Assembly: GCF_017591435.1 (NCBI RefSeq)
Contig: NC_059294.1
Coordinates: forward strand, 6,779,501 to 6,843,500
From: Portunus trituberculatus
Lineage: Eukaryota; Arthropoda; Malacostraca; Decapoda; Portunidae
Direction of reading: 5' to 3'
Length of the DNA: 64,000 bases
Made by a program: the position numbers and the translations under genes. A model generated the notes under the pieces. That model had not been told where the DNA came from. It searched no databases and was given only the letters and a program-made list of their open reading frames with translations. This document shows positions 1 through 14,245 of the stretch, piece by piece; the first letter of the stretch is position 1; the number at the start of each line of letters is the position of its first letter.

Positions 1-27
1 TTGTCTCTTTATATCCATCTTTTCCTC

Positions 28-28
<1 letters not shown>

Positions 29-95
<67 letters not shown>
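29..95. repeat. (TC)n, ~67 bp
   Basis: Near-perfect TC microsatellite. Confidence 0.97.
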
Positions 96-98
<3 letters not shown>

Positions 99-330
99 TC
101 CCAAATTATCTTAAGCTTTGTAACATTTTGTTTTCTTTTCTTTTGGTAATATACAATTTTTTTTTTTATCAAGAATAGCAGTCCTAGTCCTCTCTTCTTC
201 ATCTCCTTCTCCTCCTTTTCCTCCTTTCCTCTATGTGTCCTTCCCAAATTATCCTAAACTTTACAACACTTCTCCTTAATATTTCTTTCACCACGAGATC
301 AAGTTGCATTATTTTCTACTCCCATCATTT
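96..330. repeat. diverged direct duplication, offset ~145 bp
   Basis: CCCAAATTATCTTAAGCTTT near 100 and CCCAAATTATCCTAAACTTT near 243 begin two pyrimidine-rich units with loosely similar continuations. The second unit also includes TTAATATTTCTTTCACC. Confidence 0.45.
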
Positions 331-459
331 CTTGCTTTCCTGTTCCTGTTTTTTCCTCCTCCTTTTTTTTCTTCCCTTCCTTCTCTTATTCTTTTCCTTC
401 ACTGACCTGCAAGATTTGGAATGCGTTCTTGCCAACACTTCTTGTAAGGCTTTTTTTTT

Positions 460-460
<1 letters not shown>

Positions 461-536
<76 letters not shown>
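461..536. repeat. (CTGT)5 running into (CT)n
   Basis: Five CTGT units (461-480) pass directly into 56 bases of CT, as expected if one motif arose by slippage at the other. Confidence 0.96.
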
Positions 537-538
<2 letters not shown>

Positions 539-605
539 CAACGCTGGTGGAACGGGAAAAATGCCTCGTTTCTACAATTTTATAATTTTGCTTAAACTTT
601 TTTTT

Positions 606-607
<2 letters not shown>

Positions 608-680
<73 letters not shown>
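608..680. repeat. (CT)n, ~72 bp
   Basis: Near-perfect CT array. With the GA array at 794 it forms an inverted pair. Confidence 0.97.
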
Positions 681-683
<3 letters not shown>

Positions 684-790
684 GTGCGTGTTGGCGTAAT
701 TCAGACACGACGACATATATTCACTCCCTTTGCCGGCCATTCTGGGAAAACTGGTGCCGATAAAAATATTCCCGTCCTTTTCGCCTTAAC

Positions 791-793
<3 letters not shown>

Positions 794-874
<81 letters not shown>
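794..874. repeat. (GA)n, ~81 bp
   Basis: Near-perfect GA array, in inverted orientation to the CT arrays at 481 and 608. Confidence 0.97.
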
Positions 875-877
<3 letters not shown>

Positions 878-1162
878 TGGTTAGACATGCTTCTGAGGGT
901 GTGGTGGAGTGCAGAAATGACCCAAAACACCAACGCCAGGCCCGCTGCATAGTGGCATGAGCTGGGGTGTGTGGTGGCGAGGCGCAGGATGAGGAGATGA
1001 GTGTGGGCGTTAGGGAAGGTGATAGTGCCAGTGAGGAGGCGGTGAAGGCGTGATGAGGGGAAGGGGATTGAGGGGGAGAGGAGATAAGCAAGTGTGGGTG
1101 AGTGTTTGGGTGAGGATGTGGGAGAATAGAGGGTTGAGTAGGTGTGGTGAGGCTGCAGGATA

Positions 1163-1219
1163 AGGAGGAGGAGGAGGAGGAGGAGGAGGAGGAGGAGGAG
1201 GAGGAGGAGGAGGAGGAGG
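1163..1219. repeat. (GGA)n, ~57 bp
   Basis: Pure GGA trinucleotide array. It follows a G-rich, GTG-containing tract at ~890-1160. Confidence 0.96.
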
Positions 1220-1337
1220 GTTCAAAGTGTTCTAATTTTAATACTCCCTTGGGAAACTTTTTTTTTCTCTTCTTTTCCTTCGGCAGATGGTGGCTTCCTT
1301 TTTTTTCTTTTCATTTTTTGATGGGTTATATACCGGT

Positions 1338-1432
1338 AGTGGTGGTGGTGGTGGTGGTGGTGGTGGTGGTGGTGGTGGTGGTGGTGGTGGTGGTGCTGCT
1401 GCTGCTGCTGGTGGTGATGATGGTGGTGATAA
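1338..1432. repeat. (GGT)n with an inner (GCT)5 and GAT interruptions
   Basis: GGT units from 1338 to ~1394 change to GCT (1395-1410) and then to mixed GGT/GAT, a compound trinucleotide array. Confidence 0.95.
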
Positions 1433-1490
1433 CTGTGACGATGATGGAGGCTATTTCCGTCTCACCACCCAGGCTATAATGGACACACAG

Positions 1491-1491
1491 C

Positions 1492-1532
<41 letters not shown>
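1491..1532. repeat. (ACAG)n tetranucleotide
   Basis: About ten ACAG units, followed by the degenerate derivatives ACACAC and ACAT. Confidence 0.94.
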
Positions 1533-2112
1533 AGGACACACAGACACATATGCTGGCCAACATACACATATACAACCATACACAAAAACGGGAACAAGAA
1601 AAACACAAAACAAATGGAACAAACTCACGGTAGATATTTTTCAGTGTACAGAATTCTCTCCTGTTTTTATTATTGTTGTTGCTGTTATTGAAAGTTTCTT
1701 CATTCTTCTTTTTCATTATTACTCCTATTTTTATTATTATTATTCTCCTCCTCCTCCTTCTTCCTCTTTCTTCTTCCTCTTTGTTCCTTCACTTCATCTT
1801 CTTCCTCTTCCTTTTGGTGCTAGTAATGGAGAGCTAAAGACTTAGAAGTGATGGAGGTGAAGGTGGTGTTGGTAGTGGTGGTGGTAGGGAGGAGCACAGG
1901 CGGGGGTCAGTGGAGGCTGGAGGGTGATGGATGGCCGCCTCCTCCCTCACCTTTATCTCGGACATCGTACTCCCGCCGTTCTTCAGGGTGTGGGGGGCGT
2001 ATTCTGTGCAGATACGAACCTTACACACGACTTAAGACTCCTTCAAGTGTTAAGGCCTCTTGGCAAAAAAGCTGAATCGACTCCACATTCTGAAACCTTC
2101 CCCCATGATTCT

Positions 2113-2308
2113 TTAACCCCTTCAACACTGGGAACACATTTTTACTTTGAGTTTGTGTACAATTAGACCATTTTATTGACATTAGGAAGGGTCTAAGGAG
2201 GTCAGAAAATTAATGGCCAGAGTCTTCACTATTTTAATTCCCTACATGAGTTTCTGAAGCTGTAACCAGAATATATATGGAAACGCGTCATGGTATTGAA
2301 GGGGTTAG
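2113..2308 (+). mobile_element. piggyBac-like MITE, copy A
   Basis: It opens with TTAACCCCTTCAACACTGG and closes with TGGTATTGAAGGGGTTAG, so the ends are inverted repeats flanked by TTAA (one base changed on the right). The inside carries family landmarks: an ACATTAGGAAGGGTCTA segment, GGAGGTCAGAA, and the GAAGCTGTA block. At ~196 bases it is slightly shorter than other copies, having lost the ATCACCAAATAGTAAGC segment. No coding capacity. Confidence 0.82.
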
Positions 2309-2599
2309 AAGCAGATTTCGATGTTTTTCTCTCCGCCTTCCCTCAGTAATCCCAGAGTGAGTTTGGTGCAACAGAGCCATGTTACCGCTGAGCCCAGGTA
2401 GAGTCAGGTGTTTCCCAAGACAATGCTACACAATCTTTTATCCCCAGCAGCAATGTGCCTTTCAGTCACTTCTATTCATAACTTGCCTTGTGTGTTCGTA
2501 TAGATGTGTATGTTGTTTATGTGATTGATGTCTTAATTATGTCTGTTTTTTCAAATTTTCACTGTGCCTCTACTTTCTCTGGAGCCTGTAACCATAAAG

Positions 2600-2665
2600 A
2601 ATTTCACTTATATACGACACTATAACAATGAGACAAATAAATTACCTTATCTTATCTTGTCTTAC
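2600..2665 (+). mobile_element. possible LINE 3' tail ending in TTATC repeats
   Basis: ACAATGAGACAAATAAATTA runs into CCTTATCTTATCTTGTCTTA (2645-2664). Short TTATC-type pentamer tails after an A/T-rich, AATAAA-containing 3' end occur in some invertebrate LINEs. There is one copy here and no coding remnant, so this is tentative. Confidence 0.3.
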
Positions 2666-3071
2666 ACTGATATTTCCCGCAGATTTCGAAATACGTAGAG
2701 CAAAGGTTGGTATTTTCTCTGTCTTCCCTGCTTGGATTCAGAAAGTTGATATAAATTTGCGTCTTCACATGGCATGTTATGAGAAAGGAGAGGTGATATG
2801 TATAAAAAAAATAATAGAACAAAAATGGTGAAACGATGAATAAGAAGGAACAAGAGCGTAGGAGAAGAGAATGGCCAAAGAAAGAAGTGGATCGATTGTA
2901 TAAGTCATGACACGTGGGACAAGAAGCTTAAAAGATGACGTTTTTCGACAGCGGTGAGTGGAGGCGGCTATTCAAGTTTAACGATCCGCCTGAGAAGTGG
3001 GTAAAAGTTGAGAGCAAAGAAGAGACATAAAAGTTAACCATAAAATACAACACTTTGCCTGTAGTGTCCCT

Positions 3072-3073
<2 letters not shown>

Positions 3074-3134
<61 letters not shown>
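3074..3134. repeat. (AC)n, ~61 bp
   Basis: Pure AC array. Confidence 0.97.
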
Positions 3135-3136
<2 letters not shown>

Positions 3137-4613
3137 ATTTAGTGGCTACAAGTAAAGAAAGAAAGATTAGAAAAAGAAAACAATAAAGAGTGGTTTGTAA
3201 TTAAGAAAACATACATCAAACAACAGTGAAAGGGTTAAGACGGTAAAACTGAGGCTCAAGACAGACCAGCAGTACATTACTCCGTCAAGTGAGCCACGTG
3301 TTCATTAATACACCATTCAAGCTACGGTCCTATACAAAATCTCCACAGCTTCGTGACATTTTACTGCTCTACATTTAGTACATAGAAATTAAATGATTCA
3401 GAGAGTGATTCATTAACGTTTATCTTCACCAAACTAGCGATACAACATACTTGAAAACAAAAGAAGTATAGATATAAATATAGCCACACAATTTAGTCCA
3501 TTTTTACTATGGCTATTAGATATAAAAGGGAAGGGATAGCAGGGATTATCAGCGCTACCTGTTATCATGGAGGCCGTACATCCATCATACTAAAAAAAAA
3601 AATACAAAACACCTAAACTCTACAGCCTGGCACGAGTAAGCAGCTTTGTGGAACTTTTCTGTGCAACGACTATTAGACGGTAAAAAGACAAGCTGAAGGG
3701 ATTATTAGGGTTTATCTTTATCATTAGAACACCCAAGGACTCCCCACCCACCCCTCCCACAACAGGTAGTGAAGTCCATCCCAGCCCGAGGACACTTTTT
3801 CCTGTACCCAACGCAACATGTATCTCTCATCTGGGTCGCGTTGCAACAAAAATCCCTATCAGAATTTTTGGTGCATTTTATTATCTTTTATCCATTTACC
3901 GGTGACCAGCATGTTTTAGGATTTGGACCGTGTTGCTGTGCTCGCATAATCCACTCCAGTCCGCCATCAGGCCCGCCACGTATTTAAAACAGTAGACTGA
4001 GTTTTCATGGCGCTGATCCAACGCTGTTACCGAATTTTTCTTGACGCAAAACACGCAACAAAACATGGCCGTGCGGAAAACCGGTTGATTAAAAGGCAAT
4101 TGGTCGGCTTTCAATTGGTTGTGTATGCTGGGAGGAGGGAAGGGACGGAGAGTCGAGCTGCAGTCACACCAGACTACACTTTGTTGCCTGTATGACTGTA
4201 TACATAAACAAAACAGCTGCTGTGACATAAAGACACTATCACTCTCGTAACATCCAGCTTGTGCAGAATAACTATAGAAATTAACATTCCCTCAACAAAT
4301 TAATCAAAATCTAAATCAAACATGAATTACATCACTTCATTACTTCATTTCCAAACCTTTTTCATCTTCACCAACAAAGTCAATCTACGTACCTCCACTG
4401 AATCCTCCATCAACAAGGCCTGACGCTTCACAATACTGTACTGGCAGACACTTTAGACACTTCAATACGTCACAGTGCCACGGATCCCTTTCTCTCACGT
4501 CCAAACACTGATATAGGTCAGAAATTCAACCAAAGGCAAACTAACACAGTCAATCTTTGTCTCTCAGTCCTTCTACGTAGATCTGTCTATCTCCCTGCTG
4601 TCCCCCCTCCCCC

Positions 4614-4616
<3 letters not shown>
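3135..4616. other. unique sequence, no gene seen
   Basis: Ordinary A/T-rich sequence without repeats I can pair within the window. The short open frames at 3620-4230 look like chance. Confidence 0.55.
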
Positions 4617-4659
<43 letters not shown>

Positions 4660-4799
4660 GCAACTGCTCTCAACCAGCACACAAAACACATGGACGAGTC
4701 GGCTTTCTGTAGTTTTTACACTGCCTTTTGCAGAAGACGAGGAAGCTGGCGGTAAGGAACACGGGGAGATGTTGCGAGGGCTAGAGCGAGAGTGAGAGC

Positions 4800-4876
<77 letters not shown>

Positions 4877-4964
4877 CACGACACAATCCCTCTATTCGGG
4901 AGCACAATACAGAGAAGCAAAGGCAACGGTTAAATTAAAGCAAACAAGCGCAAATCGTGATGAA

Positions 4965-5041
<77 letters not shown>
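4617..5041. repeat. (CT)n, (GA)n and (GA)n cluster
   Basis: CT at 4617-4655, GA at 4805-4873 and GA at 4968-5041. The first two are inverted relative to each other with ~150 bases between them. Confidence 0.96.
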
Positions 5042-5043
<2 letters not shown>

Positions 5044-5129
5044 GAAAGCGACTGACAGACAGACATGCATACAAACAGGAATCGGATTAGGGTGCAAACA
5101 CGTGAGAAAAGCAACAGGAAGTGGGGGAG

Positions 5130-5200
<71 letters not shown>

Positions 5201-5249
5201 AGAAGGCAAATGCAAAACAAAAGCCGAGAAAGAATCGGGCAAAGCTGGG

Positions 5250-5290
<41 letters not shown>
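5130..5290. repeat. two (AC)n arrays
   Basis: AC at 5130-5197 and CA at 5251-5290, separated by 53 bases of unique sequence. Confidence 0.96.
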
Positions 5291-5292
<2 letters not shown>

Positions 5293-5404
5293 AATGCAGA
5301 CTGATACACGATCAAGCAACGAAAAACAAACGAGTAACGAAAGGAGAGCCACGCCTGCATCTAAGTAGGGAGAGAAGGGAAGGAGGATGGAAGGAAGAGA
5401 GGGA

Positions 5405-5594
<190 letters not shown>

Positions 5595-5700
5595 GGGGTG
5601 GAAAGGAAGGGTCAAGGAGTGAGGCGGCATGCAAGAAACTCGACTTGTAAGTTGTGCCGAAGTAGAAACTTTTGGTATTAATGAAGAAGAATGACAAAAG

Positions 5701-5869
<169 letters not shown>

Positions 5870-6293
5870 ATAATTTGAGCCGGAAGGACAAAATAACCTG
5901 ATTGCTACATTGATTAACATTGAAATGAATCAAGTTTTTCACAGACACCTGATTATTTACACACCTCTTCAGCAAACTAGACGCATTCACTACATAATGC
6001 GATATTAAAACTGCACAGCTCGTCAGTTTGTGCGTGCGACAATTCACTTATTCGCACTACCGTTGACAGTGTTTTGCTCTTCTTTCTTATATTCCTCGTT
6101 TGGTGTTGTGATGCGTCTATTACTCATTTACTAGTACATTCCTCCTTTCTCTCCCTCCACACTCCTTGGTAAGCCTATAATTTCACCAAAATCACTCGCA
6201 ATGCACAGAAAAGGTACTCACAATCCTGCCAATGAAAGAAAGAAAACAGTGTAAAACAGAAGACTTAATACAGAAAAAGATATCATCGAAAAA

Positions 6294-6443
6294 CTGTTAT
6301 TTAAGGAAGCATTATTTGAAGAAAGCCAAGACAGTGATGTATGAAATGTGGGAAAAGAGGGAATGAGAACTGTATTTAAAGAAGAATTAATTGAAGAAAC
6401 CAAGACAGTGATGTATGCAATGTGGAAAAAGAGGGAAAAACAA
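6294..6443. repeat. tandem duplication, unit ~75 bp, two copies
   Basis: CCAAGACAGTGATGTATG occurs at 6326 and 6400 within longer matching units (CTGTTATTTAAGGAAGCATT and CTGTATTTAAAGAAGAATTA). Mild divergence points to an old duplication. Confidence 0.8.
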
Positions 6444-6556
6444 GAACATTTTAGACAACTGAAAACTGATTAGTGAGGAACAACAGTAAAATGATCAGGG
6501 AAGCAATGTTACAAAGGAAAAGCTTCCCAAACGATACCTGATCAGAACTGATTAGC

Positions 6557-6769
6557 TTCACCCTTTCAATACTGAGACGCACATTTTACCTTGATTATTT
6601 AGTACGATTAGTCGATTTTATTTACATTAGGAAGGGCCTATGGAGGTCAAAAGATTAATGGCCAAAGTCTTCACTGTTTTAAACCCCATATAAGGTTCTG
6701 AAGCTGTATAAAATCACCAAATAGTAAGCAAAATGAATATGAAAGCGTGTCATGGTACTGAAGAGGTAA
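6557..6769 (+). mobile_element. piggyBac-like MITE, copy B
   Basis: Matches the family along its length (GGAAGGGCCTATGGAGGTC; CTGAAGCTGTATAAAATCAC; CAAATAGTAAGCAAAATGAA). The ends are eroded: TTCACCCTTTCAATACTG on the left and TGGTACTGAAGAGGTAAA on the right. Probably an older insertion. Confidence 0.8.
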
Positions 6770-7125
6770 AGGTATACACGAGATACATCCCTAAAATAGA
6801 CACCAAAAAAAGAGATCCTGAGTTTATATCTAGCAAAATATAGAAGCGATAATAACTATAGACACGTGAATAAAAAACACATACAAAGTCAATGAATTTA
6901 AGTATATCTGAAAAGAAAATGTATGTAAACAGGAGGTTCAAAATGGAAATAAGGGAAAGTAAAAGATTGTAATCACAGAGTAAGGAAACAGTAGGAAGAG
7001 AGAAGACCAAACGTAAAGAAAAGTTAAGAAAGAAGGAAGTGTTAGTGGAGGTGGTGGAGGTGGTGGAGGGGATTGGGACAAGGAGTGAAGAGGAAAGTGA
7101 GAGGAGAATGACCTCACCCTCACTG

Positions 7126-7296
7126 GAGAAGAAGAAGAAAAAGAAGAAGAAGAAGAAGAAGAAGAAGAAGAAGAAGAAGAAGAAGAAGAAGAAGAAGAAG
7201 AAGAAGAAGAAGAAGAAGAAGAAGAAGAAGAAGAAGAAGAAGAAGAAGAAGAAGAAGAAGAAGAAGAAGAAGAAGAAGAAGAAGAAGAAGAAGAAA
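7126..7296. repeat. (AAG)n, ~170 bp
   Basis: Almost pure AAG/GAA trinucleotide array, preceded by GGTGGA-type repeats at 7048-7070. It reads as poly-Lys or poly-Phe in open frames, which should not be taken as protein. Confidence 0.97.
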
Positions 7297-7436
7297 AAAT
7301 AAGAAGAAAATAACAACAACAACAAGTGGGAAGGGGGAATAACCTCAGCTTTACACTAGGGAGGAAATGGAGAAAGGAATATGTGGAGAAAGAAAAATCA
7401 AGTTGAGAAGGAGGAAGAGTAAGAGGAGGAGGAGTA

Positions 7437-7509
7437 AGGAGGAGGAGGAGGAGGAGGAGGAGGAGGAGGAGGAGGAGGAGGAGGAGGAGGAGGAGGAGGA
7501 GGAGGAGGA
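7437..7509. repeat. (GGA)n, ~73 bp
   Basis: GGA array at the end of a purine-rich lead-in (7340-7436). Confidence 0.96.
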
Positions 7510-9136
7510 AGAAAGAAGGGCGGACATATTTTATTCACCAAGACCTCCAATTGCACTCAGCCTGTCGCAGCGGCGGAGGAGGAGCGGCGGCGAACAGTCC
7601 ACGTAAACACTTGACTGATCACCCACCAGTAGGAGGAAAAATACCCAAGAAAAATAGCCTATACAATAAGACCCTATGTAAAAAATATACCCTGGGAAAA
7701 TATGCAGCCAACACCGTGACTAGGGATGCCTCAGTAACCTCCGCTAAGTAATACAGGTAAGCTCTTAATCACCTTACGTCTCAAAGCTCAGTGAATCAAA
7801 TATACGAGGAAAAAAATATTTGTCTATCTCGTTCCAGTAAGTTTAACTCAGATTAATGAAAGAAAAACTTGTGTATTTAACTCTGAAATAAAGCCAGCAA
7901 AACATTTCATTAGTCAACAACTCGTACGTATGAAATAAACTATCAATTTAAATCATTAACGAAAGAAAATAATTTTAGTATAACTCATTAAACTCGGAAA
8001 TACAAAATCTTTAGGATGAATTAATAAGAAGCAAACTAAAACCTTTTTCAACGCGTTAATATTCGTAATCAGTAAAGCAAAGGCAAAATATTAAAAAAGA
8101 AAAAAATTCCACCGCTTTTGATCTTGACGCTTCAGTAACTCTCCGACCAGGCCAAATAAACCACGCGGCGCCTTTAAGGGTAATTAAAACGAACTCGGCA
8201 ATGCGGTGGTGGCTCGCCCCCTCACATGCAGAGGACGCACGTGAAAGGAACAATAATAAGTTTAATCTCCCGTTCAAAATTTAGGTCTGAATATAAATTT
8301 ATTTCCATAGAGGTTACCTGAAACTGATTCGAGTTTTATTGCATACAGTGATCACCACCACCACCACTACCCCCGCTACCACCATTACCACCGCTACCAC
8401 CACTACCACCTCTAGCAGCCCTTCCTATCACAACCACTACCATTTTTGTGCGACGATATACTCTGAAGCTTTGTGTTCTGATTCATTTTTTAGCCTCAAA
8501 CACATGAAGCATAATTACGTAGAATGTGAATAGAGACACGAGTGGATAGGAACAGTTGAAAACATAGGCAACGGATATCCGGAGTCTATGGTCCAAAGTT
8601 ATTATTGTGACCAGAATACCTTTCATATCAGAGTGAGGCACCGTCAGACGCATTCCGCCAGAGAACCTTGCAATAGGAACCATCGTGGGGAGCAGAAGAC
8701 GTTCATCGTGGGAGAGGAAGTGATCGCGTGGGAGTGAGTTGGTCTGAGACGGGCTGGTGGCGCGGGCCGGTCCGGACACCAGCAGGGCCAAGGGGACCGC
8801 CCGCCGGACCTCCAACTTCCCGTGAGAAATGAGGAGAGTTTGGGAAGGAAGAGATAAATACAAGAGTTTTTGAGGAGCCCCCTTGGGAGGATGTGTCGGA
8901 GGAGGCTGGCGTGAGGGAGTTAGTGAAAGTTATGAGTTTTGTAGGAGTTTTACGAGGGATCGCGAGTCAGCAGGCGAGACCAAGGAGCCTGACGCATCCA
9001 TCTGTTTCACGTGACTCCTGAAGCATCCCGAGAGAAACAGTCGTTGATTATTGTTACGTTATCACGGACTGATTCTTACTTCATGGAACTCAACACAACA
9101 CTACTCTCAAACATTTCCCTTCCCATTCAAGGTAAC
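7510..9136. other. array-poor unique sequence
   Basis: A/T-rich 7600-8340, a short ACC-rich patch (8353-8412), and a GC-rich patch at 8740-8820. No coding exon recognised. Confidence 0.55.
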
Positions 9137-9340
9137 TTAACCCCTTCAGTACTGGCACACATTTTTTACCATGAGATTTGTGCACGATTAGACTTTATGG
9201 AGGTCTATGGAGGTCAGAAGATTAATGGCTAGAGTCTCCACTATTTCAATCCCTCACATAAGGTTTTGGAGCTCTATGAAATCACCAAATAGTAAGAAGA
9301 ATGAATATGGAAACGTGTCATGGTACTGAAGTCATCTTAA
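9137..9340 (+). mobile_element. piggyBac-like MITE, copy C
   Basis: The left end is intact (TTAACCCCTTCAGTACTGG). The right end reads GGTACTGAAGTCATCTTAA, so the last TIR bases are altered but a TTAA still follows. A short inner deletion has removed part of the segment before GGAGGTC. Confidence 0.8.
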
Positions 9341-9597
9341 CCTTAACGCTTCGACTTTCAATAACAATACGGCACTTCTGAATCCATTCGTGTAAATATA
9401 GATGATTTTAGGGAATGAAGATCGAACTGATGAAAAAAGGGTTGATATTAATTCCTATTGCTACGATGATATTTCTTCCTTACATCCCGTTTCATTTTTT
9501 TTTACACTATTCTTTTTGTAATCTCTCTCCGCCTTGGGCACTCCGGAAAGAGATTAACTACGAGGGATACTTCACACTAGATACACTTTCCCCTTAA

Positions 9598-11027
<1,430 letters not shown>

Positions 11028-11191
11028 GTATTTGCCTTGCTTTGTCAGGTACCAGATGAAAGTAAATACGAATACTAAGTGATTATTCCTAAAAACGTAA
11101 AATGAAAGAATAATAACAATAAAAATGAAAGGTAGTAACAAAAGAATTCAGAGTAATGGTAGTTATGAATTTTAAACCACTCTATGTGTCT

Positions 11192-11193
<2 letters not shown>

Positions 11194-11228
<35 letters not shown>
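11194..11228. repeat. (GT)n, ~35 bp
   Basis: Short GT array. Confidence 0.94.
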
Positions 11229-11229
<1 letters not shown>

Positions 11230-11239
11230 CTACATTCTA

Positions 11240-12157
11240 CACACCACACGACCAGTAGTACCCCACTCCCTGATCTCCACTACCTCCTCCACCTACACGC
11301 TTCCATCACCTTCGCCGTGAGGTTCCTCGGCAAACAGTATTTTGTTTCCTCAAACTTGGACTCAAACTTGGTTTCTAATCAAGGGAGTGCATCGGCCCAA
11401 CACGTCTGAAGTCCAAGGGAGACTCTGCACTCCGCGCCTTCTTGCCTTCTGTTACCTCCTCTTATATCCTTTTTCACTTCTTTACTTAACAAGCTCCATT
11501 TCCTCATTTCCAACTCTACTTACACGCTCCTAACTCATTATAACTCCTATTCATTTTCCCATAGCACCGTTCTTTCCCTCTCTCCTTACTTCTCCATGTA
11601 CTCGTTACGATTTTTATCACTTCCTATCTTTTCTGGTACTTTATCCTCACTCGTCCCTCTCGCTCCAACATTTCCCTCCCATTTCATCCACCCCGTAATG
11701 TCTCTATATCTCCTCCCAGTAGTCCTTAACACTGCCTAGCCTGTACAGCAATCCTTCTTCCTTCCTCAATCATATCCTTCGCTTCGCCAATAATTTCCTC
11801 CCTCTGGCCCCCTTTCTCTTTCTCTCCCTCTTTCTCCTTCCTTTTTCCCCTCGTTTGCATCCTTCCTTCTCTCCCTAAAAGATTTTCTCCTTCCCCTCCT
11901 ATTCTTTTTACTATCTCTCACTTCCTCCTTTTCTCCATAGGTTTTCCTCCTCCTTTCCTCTTACCCTTTCACTATTCCAATTACCCCTCCTCTCTTTCTC
12001 TCTCCCTTGCTTTCCTACTTCCTTCCCCTATTCTTGTATTTTTTCCTCATTTCCTCCTTCGCTTTCTTCTATAAAATCATTCCTCTCTAGCTCTCCTTCT
12101 GTCTCTCTTCTCTCTCCTTTCTTATCTTTCAGCCCCAGATGTCTTTTTCTTTCTCTT

Positions 12158-12192
<35 letters not shown>
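11240..12192. repeat. pyrimidine-rich tract ending in (CT)n
   Basis: Nearly 950 bases with a strong C+T excess on the given strand (TTCCTCC, CTCCTTC and TTTCTC blocks). It is not a simple repeat until CT at 12164-12192. Confidence 0.7.
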
Positions 12193-12197
<5 letters not shown>

Positions 12198-12356
12198 CCG
12201 TCCTCTACTCCCGTGCACTCTTCTCAAACCGCTCAGGGGTTACGTAAAGGGTCCTAATAATGGATGATGGAATAAGATGCGTCTTGGAAAAAAAGGATAT
12301 GTGTGTATAATGCGTCTCCGGGTGGATGGGGACCAGATTAATGGGATTTTGTCTAT

Positions 12357-12794
<438 letters not shown>

Positions 12795-12901
12795 AACACG
12801 AAATGGGAGTAAAATAAAGAAAACGCAGGAAACAGGAAAAAAGAAAAGAAAACCAGGAGGAGGATAAGAAGTACGTAAAGGCTTAGAGAAGTAGGAAGAA
12901 G

Positions 12902-13037
12902 GGAGGAGAGAGAGAGAGAGAGAGAGAAAAGAGGCCACCAGATGACGCCCCTTGATTGAGAGTCACAGTAATCACTTGAAGGCGGCGCCACACTGCGAGG
13001 CATAACTCCCCTAAACACAGCTTGGAAAACACTGCTC

Positions 13038-13094
<57 letters not shown>
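12902..13094. repeat. (GA)n and (AC)n
   Basis: GA at 12902-12928 and AC at 13041-13094, with a short unique spacer. Confidence 0.95.
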
Positions 13095-13098
<4 letters not shown>

Positions 13099-13479
13099 GA
13101 GCACACACACGCTAGTAACTCCGTCTCAAAAACAAGGCTCTTCCAGTCATGCCCCAAGACGATCGCTGTTTGCTCAGGGTTCTCAAGTTCCCAGTGAAAA
13201 TCTTGTACTCCTTCCCAGCCGTTCTGTTATCCCTGGCAGCCTGACTCCCCTTCCCCTGACACTTTCCCAGTCCCAGGCTTGATAAAAGAGCAATTAAAGC
13301 ATTAAAAAATCTTCTTCTTGGTCTTGCGAGGAGAAGATAACCTAGTTAATTTAAGAAAGATTGCCTCCCGTCCTAAGCTTATTACGGCGGCATTACAGGC
13401 CAAGTTTCCAGCAAAGTCTTAAGATTTTACGCAGCCACCTCCCCTTGTTTGTGTATATTTCTTGAGGGAAGAAACTCAG

Positions 13480-13580
<101 letters not shown>

Positions 13581-14139
13581 CGTGTCTCTCCTCATACATT
13601 TGCCTTTATCTTCACCACGCCCCAGCACGCCCTAGCACTGCACCGCACGCCCTAGCTCCCTTGCCTCCATCGCTCCGCCACACACGCCCTGACCTTCCCT
13701 TCCTCCTCGGTACGTCATTGAATAAATTTTCGAGTAGTAACTCATATCATCGCTGACACTCACGTCCCCAGGGTTCCATTTCCGCGGCGGGTAATGCTGC
13801 ATGAAGGGCACGGCACTGACACATTCAGCACACGCAGCGGCCGGCGAGGGATGGAGGCGGCTTAAGGTAATGGATTACTTGACATGCGAATCGCAAAAAT
13901 ATGAGGGCACTAAAACACGTGTTAATGCATTAGATCTTCCCCGCAATTACCGCGGCATTAATAGCTTGTGTGTATTTCCCCGTTTCTTGTATTTTGCATT
14001 AATATTTCATCGGCACATGAGATGACACTCACTCTCATATTTTCCATTACAACTCCCCCGGTCATAACATAAACAATGCATCATTCCGGCGAGATTTCAC
14101 TATTATTGAATTACAATTGTGCCCATCTAGTCCACACAT

Positions 14140-14245
14140 AAAATTATTATTATTTTTTCATTTACTTTTTATGTAAGAGGGAACACCGGCCAAGGGCAAA
14201 AAATAAATTGTTGAAAAAAAAAAGGCCCACTCAGGTGCCGGTCCG
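14140..14245 (-). mobile_element. non-LTR retrotransposon 3' UTR fragment, reverse strand
   Basis: On the reverse strand it reads GGACCGGCACCTGAGTGGGC, a T run, then CCCTTGGCCGGTGTTCCCTC, TTACATAAAAAG and an A/T-rich tail. This is the same 3' UTR seen after the ORF ends at 46.3 and 48.4 kb, with the ORF portion absent. An extreme 5' truncation of the same family. Confidence 0.62.

Larger units (their letters stand above)
1560..3073. other. array-poor unique sequence
   Basis: A/T-rich and CTT/CCT-rich sequence (1680-1815 is strongly pyrimidine-rich), a GGT-biased patch at 1850-1930, MITE copy A and the possible LINE tail. No exon recognised. Confidence 0.6.

Noticed and set aside
3220..3245. 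GTGAAAGGGTTAAGACGG as an extra end of the piggyBac-like MITE
   Set aside because: It resembles only the last dozen bases of the family and has no matching partner end.
3510..3535. TATA-like ATATAAAAGGGAAGG as a promoter
   Set aside because: A single A/T-rich match with no downstream gene; such matches are common here. The ATATAAAAG at 48850 was rejected for the same reason.
7039..7302. Poly-Lys or poly-Phe protein
   Set aside because: It is the AAG array.
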